From NCBI RefSeq assembly GCF_029945965.1, contig NZ_JAQSDO010000015.1, positions 871,952 to 935,951 on the forward strand: DNA of 64,000 nt, in the 5' to 3' direction. A program made the position numbers and the translations under genes. Below, in pieces: positions 48,009-59,538 of this stretch (positions are counted from its first letter, which is position 1; every line of letters begins with the position of its first letter). This DNA is from Thermomonas sp. (GTDB lineage Bacteria > Pseudomonadota > Gammaproteobacteria > Xanthomonadales > Xanthomonadaceae). The notes beneath the pieces were generated by a model, which saw only the letters and a list, made by a program, of their open reading frames with translations, did not search any database and was not told the origin of the DNA.

Positions 48009-50186
48009 ATGAAGTATCCGATCACCTGCGCGCTCGCGCTCGCCATCTCCACCGCCATGGCCGGCTGCGCAACTGCGCCCGCCAGCAACTCATCCAAGAT
48101 GGAGGCTCCAATGCCCGCGGACAGTTTTGCATCCAACCCGTTTGCAGCGCCCAGCCCGCTGCCGATGCACTACCCTCAGTTCGACAAGATCAAGGACGCG
48201 GACTTCACTCCGGCCTTCGACGCAGGCATGGCAGAACAGCTCCACGAGATGGATGCGATCGCCAACAATCCCGCGCCGGCGACTTTCCAGAACACGATTG
48301 TTGCGATGGAGAAAACCGGCTTGGTGCTCGACCGCGCGAGCAACGTGTTCTTCAACCTGCAAGGCACCTACAAGAACGATATGCGCGACGCGATCGAGCG
48401 CGAGTACTCGCCGAAGTTCTCCGCACACCGCGATGCGATCAGCCTGAATCCCGTGCTGTTCGCGCGCATCAAGGCGCTGTACGACGCCCGCACGACGCTG
48501 GGACTGGATCCGATTGACCAGCGCTTGCTGGAAAAGCGTTACCAGGACTTCGTGCGCGCCGGCGCCGCCCTGGATGATGCGCAGAAGACCCGCATCCGCG
48601 AGATCAATACGCAGCTGTCCACCCTGGGTACGCAGTTCGACCAGAACGTGTTGGCCGAGGTCAATGATTCGGCAGTCGTGGTCGACAGCCGCGAACAACT
48701 CAAGGGCATGAGCGACGAACAGATCGGCGCCGCCGCCGAGGCCGCCAAGACACGCGGGCTTGCAGGCAAGTACGTCATCACCCTGCTCAACACGACAGGG
48801 CAGCCTGCGGAAACCCAGCTGGAAGACCGCGCGCTGCGCCAACGCCTGCACGATGCCTCAGTGGTGCGTGGCAGCCGCGGCGGCAAGTGGGACAACACCG
48901 GCATCGTCTCGCAAGTCCTGAAGCTGCGCGCCGAGCGGGCCAAGCTGCTTGGCTATGACACCTACGCCAACTATGTGCTCGCCGACGAGACCGCCGCCAA
49001 CCAGGACAACGTCAACAAGATGCTGCGGCAGCTGGCACCGGCCGCGGTTAAAAATGCGCGCCGCGAGGGCGCGGACCTGCAGTCGATGATCAATGCCAGC
49101 CAGAAGGCTAAGGGACAACCCACGTTCGCACTGGCCCCGTGGGACTGGTCCTTCTATTCCGAGAAAGTCCGGCAGGAGAAGTACAGCTTCGATGAATCGC
49201 AGCTCAAGCCCTACTTCGAGATGAAGAACGTGCTGGAAAACGGCGTGTTCTATGCCGCCAACAAGCTGTATGGCGTCACCTTCAAGGAACGCACCGACCT
49301 GCCGAAGTACCACCCGGACACATGGATCTACGACGTCATCGACAAGGACGGCAAGCCGCTGGCGATCTTCATCTTCGATCCCTACGCGCGTTCGTCCAAG
49401 CGCGGTGGTGCATGGATGAATACCTATGTGTCGGAATCCGCGCTGACCGGTGACCAGCCGGTGGTCGCCAACCACCTCAACATCCCCAAGCCCGCCGCCG
49501 GCAAGCCCACGCTGATGACCTGGGATGAAGTCACCACGGCGTTCCACGAATTCGGCCACGCACTGCATGGCTTCTTCCAGGACGTGCGCTATCCGTACTA
49601 CTCGATGAATGTGCCACGCGACTTCGTCGAATACCCGTCGCAGGTCAACGAGATGTGGGCTGACTGGCCTGAAGTGCTGGCGCATTACGCCAAGCACTAC
49701 CAGACCGGTGAAGCCATGCCGAAAGCCCTGCTGGACAAGGTGATCGCCGCTTCCAAGTTCAACCAGGGCTTCGCCACCACCGAGTACCTTGAAGCCGCGA
49801 TGCTGGACCAGCGCCTGCACCAGGCACCTGCCGACAAGATCCCGGCAGCTTCCGGCGTGATGAAGTTCGAACACGACGCACTGCTGGCCGACGGCTTCGA
49901 CTATGCAGCCGTGCCGCCCCGCTACCGTACGCCGTACTTCAGCCACATCATGGGCGGTTATGCGGCGGGCTACTACGCCTACATCTGGTCGGAAGTGCTG
50001 GCTGCCAACACCTCCGAATGGATCAGCAAGCACGGTGGCCTGAAGCGCGAGAACGGCGACCGGATGCGCGAGTTCGTATTGGCGCCTGGCGGCGAGATCG
50101 AGCCGGGCAAGCTGTTCCCGAACTTCTCCGGCTATGAAGCCAAGATCGGACCACTCCTGGAAAAACGTGGACTGACGACCAAGTAA
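48009..50186 (+). CDS. M3 family metallopeptidase (peptidyl-dipeptidase Dcp-like) lipoprotein
   Basis: Lipobox AMAGC; TWDEVTTAFHEFGHALHGFFQDVRYP (HExxH). Confidence 0.94.
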   Translation: MKYPITCALALAISTAMAGCATAPASNSSKMEAPMPADSFASNPFAAPSPLPMHYPQFDKIKDADFTPAFDAGMAEQLHEMDAIANNPAPATFQNTIVAMEKTGLVLDRASNVFFNLQGTYKNDMRDAIEREYSPKFSAHRDAISLNPVLFARIKALYDARTTLGLDPIDQRLLEKRYQDFVRAGAALDDAQKTRIREINTQLSTLGTQFDQNVLAEVNDSAVVVDSREQLKGMSDEQIGAAAEAAKTRGLAGKYVITLLNTTGQPAETQLEDRALRQRLHDASVVRGSRGGKWDNTGIVSQVLKLRAERAKLLGYDTYANYVLADETAANQDNVNKMLRQLAPAAVKNARREGADLQSMINASQKAKGQPTFALAPWDWSFYSEKVRQEKYSFDESQLKPYFEMKNVLENGVFYAANKLYGVTFKERTDLPKYHPDTWIYDVIDKDGKPLAIFIFDPYARSSKRGGAWMNTYVSESALTGDQPVVANHLNIPKPAAGKPTLMTWDEVTTAFHEFGHALHGFFQDVRYPYYSMNVPRDFVEYPSQVNEMWADWPEVLAHYAKHYQTGEAMPKALLDKVIAASKFNQGFATTEYLEAAMLDQRLHQAPADKIPAASGVMKFEHDALLADGFDYAAVPPRYRTPYFSHIMGGYAAGYYAYIWSEVLAANTSEWISKHGGLKRENGDRMREFVLAPGGEIEPGKLFPNFSGYEAKIGPLLEKRGLTTK

Positions 50187-50200
50187 ACATTCACTTGGTT

Positions 50201-50238
50201 CACATGAAAACGCCGCCAACAGGCGGCGTTTTCATGTG
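50201..50238. terminator. Bidirectional intrinsic terminator, perfect palindrome
   Basis: cacatgaaaacgccgcc-aaca-ggcggcgttttcatgtg, 17-nt perfect arms with A/T-rich flanks on both strands, between convergent genes. Confidence 0.9.
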
Positions 50239-53200
50239 CGGCTACAGGTGTGCAAGCCAAGCGGGTCGGACGTTACGCCAGAAGAAATTCGTGAAGTCGG
50301 ATCACGCGACAATATCTCGCGCACCAGCACGCCGCGCGCCGCCTGTTCGTCCGCAGGCGATAGTTCCACCAGCGGGCGCATCTCGCCCGCCACGAACGAG
50401 GCAATCGGCACACCATCGCGCAACAACAGGCGTGCGCCTGGCTGTCGCGGTACTTTTTCGCCGGCGATGATTCCGCCGAGCAGGTTCAAGGGATCGCTGG
50501 AAGATATCGCGATCATCACGCCGTCATGTGCGCGCTTGCGCACCGCACGCAGCGTCGCCACCGCTTCCGGCAGTGCGAACTGCGCGCCGACCACGCCGGC
50601 GATGAAACGTCCGCCGCGCAATTCGCCACGCGCTTCCAGTCGTTGGTATACGTGCAGCAACTCACGCCACGGCGGCAACCACGGCGCCTCGCGTTCCAGC
50701 AACCGCCAACAGACCACGCCGTAGCGGCGCAGCAGCACACATGCGACATGTTCCAGCATCTCCGGATCGGTCTTGCCATCACTTTCGATGCGTCTGGCCG
50801 TACTCCAGCGCCCGGCATCGGCAATCCCCATCAGTGATGCACGGCGCCCGCGTCGACCGAAGCTCGACGCGCGTTTCGATGCCGGCACCAGCAATGCACG
50901 CAAGCCGGAATAGCTGTCGCAACTCACGCGGCCACGCGCGACCAGTTCGGCAAGTGCATCTTCCAGTTCGCTATGCAACAAACCGGTTGCATCGGTCAGC
51001 TCATCGAAGAACAGCGCGCCGTGTTCAAGCAGGCAGCTGATAACTATTTGCGCACGCGACGACACCGTGGCGTCGTCCTCGCGACTGCCTGTCGCCAGCC
51101 GCGTCCATCGCGCGAGTTCACGACGCGGCAGCAGCACGATCGGTGCCGCGCGCACCAATGTGCCACCGCTATTGCCGCCACCCGATGCACTACCCGCGCG
51201 CAAGCGGGTCCAGGCGATGCGGCCGGCCGTGCACAGGTCATCCAACCAGGCGATCGAATAGTCCTTGATCCGCGCCGGCAGCACTTCGGATTCCCAACTG
51301 CCGGCAGCGGCCTCGAAGCCTTCCAGTTGCGTCAGCACGCTCGCGAATGCATCCGGTCCGCTGCCTCGCGTGCTTGGCGAAACTCGCTGCCAATCGCAGA
51401 GGAAGCGCACGTAATCGCGCACTTCGACCGGCTCGATCTCGCGACGCAGCTTGCCAAGGGTATTGCGATGGATGCGCGCCAGCAGGTGGCGCTCGCACCA
51501 CTCGTCCTGCGGCGCGCCCGGACTGAAACGCCCACGCATCACATAGCCTTCCTGCTCGAGCGCAAGCAGGGCGAATTCGACATCGGCCACTGGCGTGGCC
51601 AGTGCGCCAGCGATGGCTACCGCAACTACCGGCCCCATCGCACCGAGCCGTGCACGTACCAGTTCGCGCAACGCGTCCTCGCGCGTCCAGGATTGTGCGT
51701 AGGTCGCAGGCACATCGATCACCGGCTGCATCGACGCATCGGGATGCACAGCCTGCAACTGCGGCAGGCGCTCGGCGGTAACCCACAAATCATTTCCATC
51801 AACCCGAAGCATGGTCGTGCGCTGGTCTTTCGCCAGCATCTGCAAGAGGTCACTCCAGCCCGAAGCCTCAGCCTCGCCCTGGGTGAAAACACCCACACCC
51901 ATTAGCGCTTCATGCATCTCGTCGACATTGCCGGCTTGCGGCCAGGCGTCCTCGCGCGCGGCCTCGATCGCACCTGGATCCAGCCTGCCGAGATCCTCGG
52001 CCTGCTCCACTCCGCCAAAGCCACGAGCCTGCACTGCACGGGTGCGACGTTCTTCCAGCGGCGCATCGTCAAGGAACGAATACGGCCGCGCGCTCAGGAT
52101 TTCCGCGGTAAACGGCGACGGCCCGGTGAGGTCGCGCGCGACGACTTCGACATCTCCGTTTTCCAACCCATGCAACAACGCCAGCCAACCATCGACGTCC
52201 ATCGCCTCGCGCAGGCAGTCGTGCATGGTCTGCGCGACCAGCGGATGGTCAGGTACCTCGCGCTCACCGACGATATTTTCAAGACACGCGACCTGGTCGG
52301 GGAACACGGTGGCCATCAGGTCTTCGGACTTCATCCGCTGTAGTTGCGGCGCGACTTTCTTGCCGCCAATGAAGCGCGGCAACGCCAGCGCGGTGGTCGC
52401 GTTCCAGCGGAAGCGCGCCGGGAACAGAGGCGCATCCAGCAACGCCTGCACCAACACCTGTTCGGCACTGTTCGAATGCAGATAGCTCATCACCTCGATC
52501 AACGGGAACGAATGGCTGGTCGACAGCGACAGGATGATCGCGTCCTCGGTCGCCGCAGCCTGCAGTTCGAAATTGAACTTGCGGCAGAAGCGCTTGCGCA
52601 GCGCCAGCCCCCACGCCTTGTTGATGCGGCTGCCATACGGTGAATGGATCACCAGCTGGGTGCCGCCGGATTCGTCGAAGAAGCGTTCCAGCGCGATCTT
52701 GGACTGGCTGGGTAGCATGCCGAAACCGGCGAACTGCGCGGCCACGTATTCGGCGATCTGCGCGGCGGCAGATTCGCCCAGTGCAAGCTCGGCGAGCAAC
52801 CAATGTTTCGCGCCGGTCTCGCCGCCCTGCTCCAGCTGTGCCTGCAGGATTTCGCGCAACCGCGACACGCTGGCCGACAGCTCGATGCTGCGGCCGGGTG
52901 CCTCGCCCAGCCAGAACGGGATACTCGGCGGCATGCCCTGCGCGTCCTCGACCCGCACCCGCCCTGCTTCCACGCGCAGGATCCGATAGCTGGCATTGCC
53001 GAGCTGGAAGATGTCGCCGGCAATCGACTCGATCGCGAAGTCTTCGTTGATCGTGCCAATGGTGATGGCCTGCGGTTCCAGCACGACCTGGTAATCAGCG
53101 GTGTCGGGAATCGTGCCGCCGGAAAGTGTGGCGGTCAGCCGTGCACCCTTGCGTCCGCGCAGCTTGCGATGCACGGCATCACGATGCAGGTACGCCGAAC

Positions 53201-54596
53201 GCGGACCTCGGCGGGTGGTGAAGCCTTCGGCCAGCATCCGCAGCACGTCGTCGTAGTCCTTGCGGCTGAGCGCGGCATACGGCCAAGCGCGTTTCACCAA
53301 CTCGAACAGCGCGTCCTCGTCCCACTCGCGGGACGCCACCTCGGCCACGATCTGCTGCGCGAGAACATCCAGCGGCGCCGGCGGCATGATCAACGCATCC
53401 AGTTCGCCGCGGCGCACGCTGTCCAGCAATGCCGCGCATTCGAGCAATTCATCGCGCGAAGTCGGGAACAACCGGCCCTTTGGCACGCCGCCAACCTGGT
53501 GGCCAGCACGGCCGACACGTTGCAGGAACGCGGCGATCGAACGTGGCGAGCCGATCTGGCAGACCAGGTCGATGTCGCCGATATCGATGCCCAGTTCCAG
53601 CGACGCGGTGGCGACCAGCACCTTCAGCTGGCCTGCCTTGAGCCGTTGTTCGGCATCCAGCCGCAGTTCCTTGGCCAGGCTGCCGTGGTGTGCGGCCACG
53701 TGTTCCTTGCCAAGCAGTTCGCCGAGATGCCGCGCGGCGCGTTCCGCCATGCGTCGGGTGTTGACGAATACAAGCGTGGTCGCGTGCTGTTCCACCAATT
53801 GCGCGACGCGTTCGTACAGCAGGTCCCATTGCGCGTTGGACATCACCGGCTGCAGCGGCACCGGCGGTAGTTCCAGCGCCAAGTCGCGCACACGCGCATG
53901 TCCGATGTCTACGATGGTGCAGTCGTTGTTGCCTCCCGTCAGAAATTTAGCCACCTCATCGATCGGCTTCTGCGTCGCAGACAAGCCGATCCGCGTCGCC
54001 CGCCGCCCACTCAATGCATCCAGCCGCTCCAGCGACAACGCCAGATGACTACCGCGCTTGCTCTGCACCAGCGCATGGATTTCATCGACGATCACGTTAC
54101 GCACGCCGGACAGCATCGCGCGCCCGGAGTCGGAACCCAGCAACACGTACAGCGATTCCGGCGTAGTCACCAGGATGTGCGGTGGCCGCTTGCGCATTGC
54201 CGCGCGCTGCGCCTGCGGGGTATCGCCGGTGCGCACCGCGGTGCGGATCTCGACATCCGGCAGCCCCTGCGCGGCCAGCTGTTCGCGGATGCCAGCCAAA
54301 GGCGCTTCCAGGTTCAGGTGGATGTCGTTCGACAGCGCCTTCAGCGGCGAGACGTACAGCACCAAGGTTGTGTCCGCCAGGCCGTATGACAGTCCTTCGC
54401 GCACGAGCGCATCGATCGCAGTCAGGAACGCAGTGAGGGTTTTGCCAGAACCCGTAGGCGCCGCCACCAAAGTATCGCTGCCGCTGGCTATCGCCGGCCA
54501 CGCCGCCAGCTGGGCCTCGGTGGGTGCAGGAAAGCTGCGCGCAAACCAGGCACTGACGGCGGGATGAAACAGATCAAGCGCGGGATGCACGGCCAT
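50232..54596 (-). CDS. lhr: ATP-dependent DEAD/H helicase, Lhr family
   Basis: About 1454 aa; [70 protein letters not shown]. Confidence 0.93.
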   Translation of the reverse strand: MAVHPALDLFHPAVSAWFARSFPAPTEAQLAAWPAIASGSDTLVAAPTGSGKTLTAFLTAIDALVREGLSYGLADTTLVLYVSPLKALSNDIHLNLEAPLAGIREQLAAQGLPDVEIRTAVRTGDTPQAQRAAMRKRPPHILVTTPESLYVLLGSDSGRAMLSGVRNVIVDEIHALVQSKRGSHLALSLERLDALSGRRATRIGLSATQKPIDEVAKFLTGGNNDCTIVDIGHARVRDLALELPPVPLQPVMSNAQWDLLYERVAQLVEQHATTLVFVNTRRMAERAARHLGELLGKEHVAAHHGSLAKELRLDAEQRLKAGQLKVLVATASLELGIDIGDIDLVCQIGSPRSIAAFLQRVGRAGHQVGGVPKGRLFPTSRDELLECAALLDSVRRGELDALIMPPAPLDVLAQQIVAEVASREWDEDALFELVKRAWPYAALSRKDYDDVLRMLAEGFTTRRGPRSAYLHRDAVHRKLRGRKGARLTATLSGGTIPDTADYQVVLEPQAITIGTINEDFAIESIAGDIFQLGNASYRILRVEAGRVRVEDAQGMPPSIPFWLGEAPGRSIELSASVSRLREILQAQLEQGGETGAKHWLLAELALGESAAAQIAEYVAAQFAGFGMLPSQSKIALERFFDESGGTQLVIHSPYGSRINKAWGLALRKRFCRKFNFELQAAATEDAIILSLSTSHSFPLIEVMSYLHSNSAEQVLVQALLDAPLFPARFRWNATTALALPRFIGGKKVAPQLQRMKSEDLMATVFPDQVACLENIVGEREVPDHPLVAQTMHDCLREAMDVDGWLALLHGLENGDVEVVARDLTGPSPFTAEILSARPYSFLDDAPLEERRTRAVQARGFGGVEQAEDLGRLDPGAIEAAREDAWPQAGNVDEMHEALMGVGVFTQGEAEASGWSDLLQMLAKDQRTTMLRVDGNDLWVTAERLPQLQAVHPDASMQPVIDVPATYAQSWTREDALRELVRARLGAMGPVVAVAIAGALATPVADVEFALLALEQEGYVMRGRFSPGAPQDEWCERHLLARIHRNTLGKLRREIEPVEVRDYVRFLCDWQRVSPSTRGSGPDAFASVLTQLEGFEAAAGSWESEVLPARIKDYSIAWLDDLCTAGRIAWTRLRAGSASGGGNSGGTLVRAAPIVLLPRRELARWTRLATGSREDDATVSSRAQIVISCLLEHGALFFDELTDATGLLHSELEDALAELVARGRVSCDSYSGLRALLVPASKRASSFGRRGRRASLMGIADAGRWSTARRIESDGKTDPEMLEHVACVLLRRYGVVCWRLLEREAPWLPPWRELLHVYQRLEARGELRGGRFIAGVVGAQFALPEAVATLRAVRKRAHDGVMIAISSSDPLNLLGGIIAGEKVPRQPGARLLLRDGVPIASFVAGEMRPLVELSPADEQAARGVLVREILSRDPTSRISSGVTSDPLGLHTCSRT

Positions 54597-54759
54597 GGCG
54601 GCATTATCCGCCGCTGCGCCAGCACGTGAATGAACACGTTGCGCATCGAAATCCAGCCTGATCTGTGCGCTTGCGCCCTGCATCCTTCAACGCTGGCAGG
54701 TTAGTGTCTCACCGGCTGCGACGACCAGCAGGCAACTGCCTGATCGCAAGGACAGGCAC

Positions 54760-55605
54760 TCAACCGCCGATGAACAATGTCTTGTACTCCGGAGCGACGA
54801 TCGGCAACAACATCCGGGCCGGAATGTCCACGGTCCGGGTGCCATCAACATACGGCCCGACCTGATAGGGCGGGAACACGAAACGTAGCGCACGGATGCG
54901 CCCACCGACATCCATCACCGGTTCGAACTGGGCGAAATTTTCCGCCTTGGGTGAGGTTCCGTCATCGATCATCCTGCTGCTGTTCTGAAGTCGTTGCGCA
55001 CGTTCGGCGCCCTCCAGCTCATCGGCATCCAGGCGCTGGGACAGCTTGGTAGCCAGCTGTTCGCGGCTGGCATCGGAAATTACCTGCCATGCGTTTGCAG
55101 CGGGAAATAAAGCTTGCGCGGTAAGCATCTTCTGGGTCTTCGGCAACCAGACAAAGCGCGCCACCAACGGATTGCCATGGTCACCGCCGGTATAGCTGCT
55201 GCCATCCGCCGCCACTGCCATCACCTCGGGCGTGTCGACCAAACCAGTGAATGACAGGCTCAGGTCGTAGGGCGCCGTCGGCTTTTTTCCCTGCAAGCCA
55301 GCCACTGCCTGCATGAGTTCAGACTTCGCTGCATCGGCGTAGGTCTTCAATGCCTGCGCGAGTCCCGGATATTTGGCGGCGGATTGCGGAAAACTGATGC
55401 CGATGATGTAGTCCGGCTTGGTTTCCACCACGTCCTCCAGCGACACGGCTGCAGGAGGCGCTTCTACCGGTGCAACCGGCGCCTGCACAGCCGGCATGGT
55501 CAGGTTGGGTCCGCGGTCACAGCCTGGCAACAAGGCCAGAAGCAACAGGGACACGAAGAAAAGCGGGCAACGGGACATGCGCATGGCTGATGGATCTGGA
55601 GACAT
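54760..55605 (-). CDS. DUF3298/DUF4163-like lipoprotein
   Basis: Lipobox LLPGC; DYIIGISFPQ...FVFPPYQVGPYVDGTRTVDIPARMLLPIVAPEY, typical C-terminal block. Confidence 0.75.
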   Translation of the reverse strand: MSPDPSAMRMSRCPLFFVSLLLLALLPGCDRGPNLTMPAVQAPVAPVEAPPAAVSLEDVVETKPDYIIGISFPQSAAKYPGLAQALKTYADAAKSELMQAVAGLQGKKPTAPYDLSLSFTGLVDTPEVMAVAADGSSYTGGDHGNPLVARFVWLPKTQKMLTAQALFPAANAWQVISDASREQLATKLSQRLDADELEGAERAQRLQNSSRMIDDGTSPKAENFAQFEPVMDVGGRIRALRFVFPPYQVGPYVDGTRTVDIPARMLLPIVAPEYKTLFIGG

Positions 55606-55698
55606 GGGGGATATACGGGGAAACGTGAAGCAGTCTAGTGGCCGGCCGTTGAAGGCGATGTGAGAACTTGCCGTTGCAAGTTGGTGCGCCACAACGAA

Positions 55699-55726
55699 AA
55701 AGCCCGGCCGAAGCCGGGCTTTTCCT
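55699..55726. terminator. Intrinsic terminator downstream of cspA
   Basis: aaaaagcccggccgaagccgggctttt; symmetric A/T tracts. Confidence 0.85.
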
Positions 55727-55744
55727 GATGCAGTTCAAGCGACC

Positions 55745-55954
55745 TTAGTCAGCCTGGACTTCATCGGCCTGCAGGCCCTTCTGGCCCTGCACGACCTTGA
55801 AGGAGACCTTCTGGCCTTCCTGCAAGGACTTGAAGCCGGTGCCCTGGATCGAGCGGAAGTGGACGAATACGTCCGGGCCGCTTTCCGGGGTGATGAAGCC
55901 GAAGCCCTTGGCGTCATTGAACCACTTGACGGTACCAGTCTGACGATCCGACAT
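55745..55954 (-). CDS. CspA-family cold shock protein
   Basis: 69 aa; [30 protein letters not shown] (RNP1/RNP2). Confidence 0.97.
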   Translation of the reverse strand: MSDRQTGTVKWFNDAKGFGFITPESGPDVFVHFRSIQGTGFKSLQEGQKVSFKVVQGQKGLQADEVQAD

Positions 55955-56199
55955 GTTTTGTTACTCCTTAGAACAGTATGAATTGTTGACACGTTTCGCC
56001 GAAACGAACCGAGACTGTCGAGCAAGGGGTAACGCACACGATGTAGCGGATCACATGGATCTACCGCATCGGGTCACGATGTACCGTGATCCCGCTTGAA
56101 ACAGTGGGCGCACGATACCTTGTTTTCAGGCACAAGTGTGAATGGGGGCAAATATTTTTACTGACACCCAATCGGTCACTTTCCGGGGACTCCAGCCGG

Positions 56200-56916
56200 C
56201 TACCAGTCGGTATGTCCGGGCAGCAAACCGCGCAATTCGGCGTCGGTGAGGTTCCGCCACTGGCCCGGCTTGAGATGGCCCAACTTGACGTTGCCGATCC
56301 GCACCCGCAACAGGTGCTTCACTCGATGCCCGAAATGCGCCGCCATCAGCCGGATCTGCCGGTTCAAGCCTTGTACCAGCACGATCCGGAAGCCCACTGC
56401 GCCAAGCTTGCCGGTCTTGCACGGCAAGGTGCGTTCACCATGGATCGGTACCCCGCCCCGGGCCATGCCGCGCAAGAAGTCGTCGGTGACCGCGTGATTT
56501 ATCTCGGCCAGGTACTCCTTCTCCAGCTTGTGCTCGGCACGCAGGATCTGGTTGACGATGTCGCCATTGCTGGTCAGCAGGATCAAGCCTTCCGACTCCT
56601 TGTCCAAGCGGCCAATCGGGAAAATGCGCTGCTCGTGGCCCACGCAATCGACAATGTTGTGCTTGACCGTGGATTCGGTGGTGCTGGTTACCCCAACCGG
56701 CTTGTTCAGCGCGATGTAGATATGCCGGCGCTGGCCCTTGGCCGCGGTACGCGCCACCAAAGGTTTGTCATCGATGTGAACCTTGTCGACTTCGCCGAGT
56801 TCGGCGCCAATACGCGCCTGCACGCCGTTCACGGTGACCCGTCCTTCGGCGATCAGGCGGTCGGCTTCACGGCGGGAGCAGAACCCGGCATCGGAAATGT
56901 GCTTGTTGAGACGCAT
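56200..56916 (-). CDS. rluF: 23S rRNA pseudouridine synthase RluF-like
   Basis: MRLNKHISDAGFCSRREADRLIAEGRVTVNG S4 domain; FPIGRLDKESEGLILLTSNGD; LVQGLNRQIRLMAAHFGHRV. Confidence 0.9.
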   Translation of the reverse strand: MRLNKHISDAGFCSRREADRLIAEGRVTVNGVQARIGAELGEVDKVHIDDKPLVARTAAKGQRRHIYIALNKPVGVTSTTESTVKHNIVDCVGHEQRIFPIGRLDKESEGLILLTSNGDIVNQILRAEHKLEKEYLAEINHAVTDDFLRGMARGGVPIHGERTLPCKTGKLGAVGFRIVLVQGLNRQIRLMAAHFGHRVKHLLRVRIGNVKLGHLKPGQWRNLTDAELRGLLPGHTDW

Positions 56917-56954
56917 GGGCGCGCATTCTACGCGTCCGGGATTGGTTCAGCGCG

Positions 56955-58544
56955 CTATTTCGTCTTGGATGCCGGCGACGGCTTGATTCCATTCTTGATC
57001 ACTTCGGCAAATTGTTTCTGGAACCTCACCTGCACAGGATCCTTCGGATCCATGCGTTTCTCGAAGTCTTGGATGAGTTCGTTCGAAACACGCCTGGTCA
57101 GCGCACCCTCGCTCTGGATCCTGTAAATCCTCGCGCGCCCATCTTCCGGATATTCACGTATCAGTTGATCGAGGTAAGGCTTGGCCTTGGCGCTGCCAAT
57201 CCTTGGTTCCAGGCCGGCAGCGAACATCCACATCGTGACCAGTTCCCGCAGCGATGCCTGTCGCCGGTCCTTGTCCTTCGCTGCCAGCAGGTAGTTCTTT
57301 TCCGCCTCTTCGAAGCGCTTTGCATTGTAGTTGCTCGCTGCAAGGTAATAGCGGGCTGCGGCGTCTTCCGGATCATTTGCGACGGCACGCGTCGCATATT
57401 TCACTGCCAAGGCAGGATCACGGCGGACAAGCATGCGTGCGATGTTGACGTTCGCCCAAAGACCGCCATCCCGGAAGCGTGCTTCCTGCAGCAGGTATGC
57501 CAATGCCTTCCACTCGTCGGCACTTCCATCCTTCGCGTTGAATGCGACGTTGGCGGCATTGTGCAAAGCATCGTCATTGGACCCGATGCGAAGAGCAACA
57601 TTCAGAACATCAGCGGCCTCACTAGTCATCTCCTCGCTGGTAATCAACCAACTACCTCGATCCGCATATGGCTCGGCAATCTCTCGGGCCAGGAGGGGGC
57701 GCTTGCCCAGCAACGGCTTGAGTTGCTCGGCATACGCCAGCATGGCCTCGTAGGAACCACCCCAACGCGGTTGCAAGGACTGCATCCGGATGTCGACGAG
57801 ATCCTGGCAACCCGGATCAATCGCATTGGCAGCAGCGAATGCCTCTGCCTCGAGTTCCGCACGCGAATCGCGGAAGGCAGCCGACAGCATGCCGTTCCAG
57901 GCAGGTAGGAAATCCGGTTTGGATGCGATGGCCTTGCGGAACAGTGGAGTCGCCAAGTCGTAGAGCTGGGTCATCCTGCGAAGGTCCTCGCGCGGCGTTT
58001 CCGATGAAAATTTAGTGCCCCGCACACGTTCAGCCGCACCTGAGTAGTACAGCGCACGTGCAGTCAATGCATAGGCGCTGTCAGGCACAGCCCGCAACCA
58101 GTCCGCAGTAAAGGCATCCGCCGTCTCGCTCAAGAACTGCTGGAAGAAGTAGTGGATCTCCTCGCTGGACTCGGTTGCTTTCGCATGGCGGACCATGGCG
58201 CCTGCGATGTAGGCATCCAGTTCGGCCAGCTTGCCTTCCTGCAGGCGCCGTTGCGCATCCGCCATCAACATCGCAACGACCTGATGATCCTTGCAATGCG
58301 CCTCGACATGGCCCTTCGGCCATTGATTGCCCGGCAAATCCGGATACGCCAGGCAGCGCTGTAGCGGATCAGCAATCCGCTCGGCCCCACGCGCCTGGAT
58401 CAGGTAATCACGCCATGGCGCCGGCACATCCTTGAACAGCTCTGCCGCTGACTTCTCCGGGATCGGAGGCAACTCCGGCTCGCTGGCCGTAGCCGAGCCT
58501 GCTGCAAGCAGCGCCAATACGCCCGCCAATAAAAGTTCACCCAT
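56955..58544 (-). CDS. DUF4034/TPR-like secreted protein
   Basis: Signal peptide MGELLLAGVLALLAAGSATA; helical repeat content LYDLATPLFRKAIASKPDFLPAWNGMLSAAFRDS. Confidence 0.7.
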   Translation of the reverse strand: MGELLLAGVLALLAAGSATASEPELPPIPEKSAAELFKDVPAPWRDYLIQARGAERIADPLQRCLAYPDLPGNQWPKGHVEAHCKDHQVVAMLMADAQRRLQEGKLAELDAYIAGAMVRHAKATESSEEIHYFFQQFLSETADAFTADWLRAVPDSAYALTARALYYSGAAERVRGTKFSSETPREDLRRMTQLYDLATPLFRKAIASKPDFLPAWNGMLSAAFRDSRAELEAEAFAAANAIDPGCQDLVDIRMQSLQPRWGGSYEAMLAYAEQLKPLLGKRPLLAREIAEPYADRGSWLITSEEMTSEAADVLNVALRIGSNDDALHNAANVAFNAKDGSADEWKALAYLLQEARFRDGGLWANVNIARMLVRRDPALAVKYATRAVANDPEDAAARYYLAASNYNAKRFEEAEKNYLLAAKDKDRRQASLRELVTMWMFAAGLEPRIGSAKAKPYLDQLIREYPEDGRARIYRIQSEGALTRRVSNELIQDFEKRMDPKDPVQVRFQKQFAEVIKNGIKPSPASKTK

Positions 58545-58610
58545 GTCCGTTCCCTGGAGTGTCAGATTCCTGGGCAACATTGTGCCATTGCTTCGTGCAA
58601 ACAGCCTGGA

Positions 58611-58886
58611 TCAGGCCCGCAAGCCCTCGTAATCCGGATGCCTGCGCATCCAGGTATCGGCATAGGAACATTGCGGCACGACCTTCCATCCTTGCGCGCG
58701 CGCATGGTCAAGCGAAGCCTTCACCAACGCACCGGCAATACCTCGCCCGCCGATCGCAGACGGCACGATGGTGTGGGTAAGGGTCATGACCTCTTCCGCC
58801 AGCTCGTATTCCACGTAGCCGGTCACATCATCGACGACGGTATTGAAGCGGAGGGTCTTCGGGTCGTGCTGGATAGGATTGTCCAT
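58611..58886 (-). CDS. GNAT family N-acetyltransferase (YjdJ-like, short)
   Basis: 91 aa; GYVEYELAEEVMTLTHTIVPSAIGGRGIAGALVKASLDHARAQGWKVVPQCSYADTWMRRHPDY. Confidence 0.92.
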   Translation of the reverse strand: MDNPIQHDPKTLRFNTVVDDVTGYVEYELAEEVMTLTHTIVPSAIGGRGIAGALVKASLDHARAQGWKVVPQCSYADTWMRRHPDYEGLRA

Positions 58887-58899
58887 GGCTGATCTCGTA

Positions 58900-59520
58900 T
58901 CAGTTTGAGGAAGGATGCAACAAGGTCTGCATGAAGTGGGTGAACACCCGCGGCTCCATCAGCAAGGTGAACAGCACACCGTATGCCGCACCCCAGAGGT
59001 GCGCGCTGTGGTTGACGTTGTCGCGCCCGCGGTGATCCATCCAGATGCTGTAGCCGACATACAGGAAGGCAAAGATGAAGGCCGGGATCGGGATCGGGAT
59101 TGGAAAGATGATCAACGTCGACCATGGATCAAACAGGATGAAGGCAAACAGCACTGCCGACACCCCACCGGATGCGCCCAGGCTGCGATAATTCGGATCG
59201 CGGCGATGGGCGATATAGGTCGGAAGGATCGAAATGACAATGGCCGACAGGTAGAAAAGCACGAAACCCACCACACCGATCCACTGGGTGAAGATGCGTT
59301 CCACTGCGGCACCGAACGAATACAACGTGATCATGTTGAACAGCAGGTGCATCCAGTCGGCATGCACGAAGCCATAACCCAGCAGACGGTCGTATTGTTT
59401 GCGCCGCTCGACCGCCGGCGGCCACAGGATCAGGCGCTCCAGCAAGGCACGATCATTGAAACCGCGCCATGACACCAAAACGGTGATGGCGACGATGACC
59501 AGGGTAGCGGACAGATTCAT
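58900..59520 (-). CDS. Rhomboid family intramembrane serine protease
   Basis: FVHADWMHLLFNMITLYSFGAAVERIF and SLGASGGVSAVLFAFILFDPW (GxSG); HSAHLWGAAYG. Confidence 0.92.
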   Translation of the reverse strand: MNLSATLVIVAITVLVSWRGFNDRALLERLILWPPAVERRKQYDRLLGYGFVHADWMHLLFNMITLYSFGAAVERIFTQWIGVVGFVLFYLSAIVISILPTYIAHRRDPNYRSLGASGGVSAVLFAFILFDPWSTLIIFPIPIPIPAFIFAFLYVGYSIWMDHRGRDNVNHSAHLWGAAYGVLFTLLMEPRVFTHFMQTLLHPSSN

Positions 59521-59538
59521 GCAGCGGCTCCAGCGCGA

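Noticed and set aside
48858-50219. 453-aa minus-strand ORF
   Set aside because: Antisense to the M3 metallopeptidase gene; no domain evidence.
55955-56199. Possible cspA 5' UTR thermosensor
   Set aside because: The intergenic region upstream of cspA is long enough for one, but I could not support a specific conserved structure by eye.
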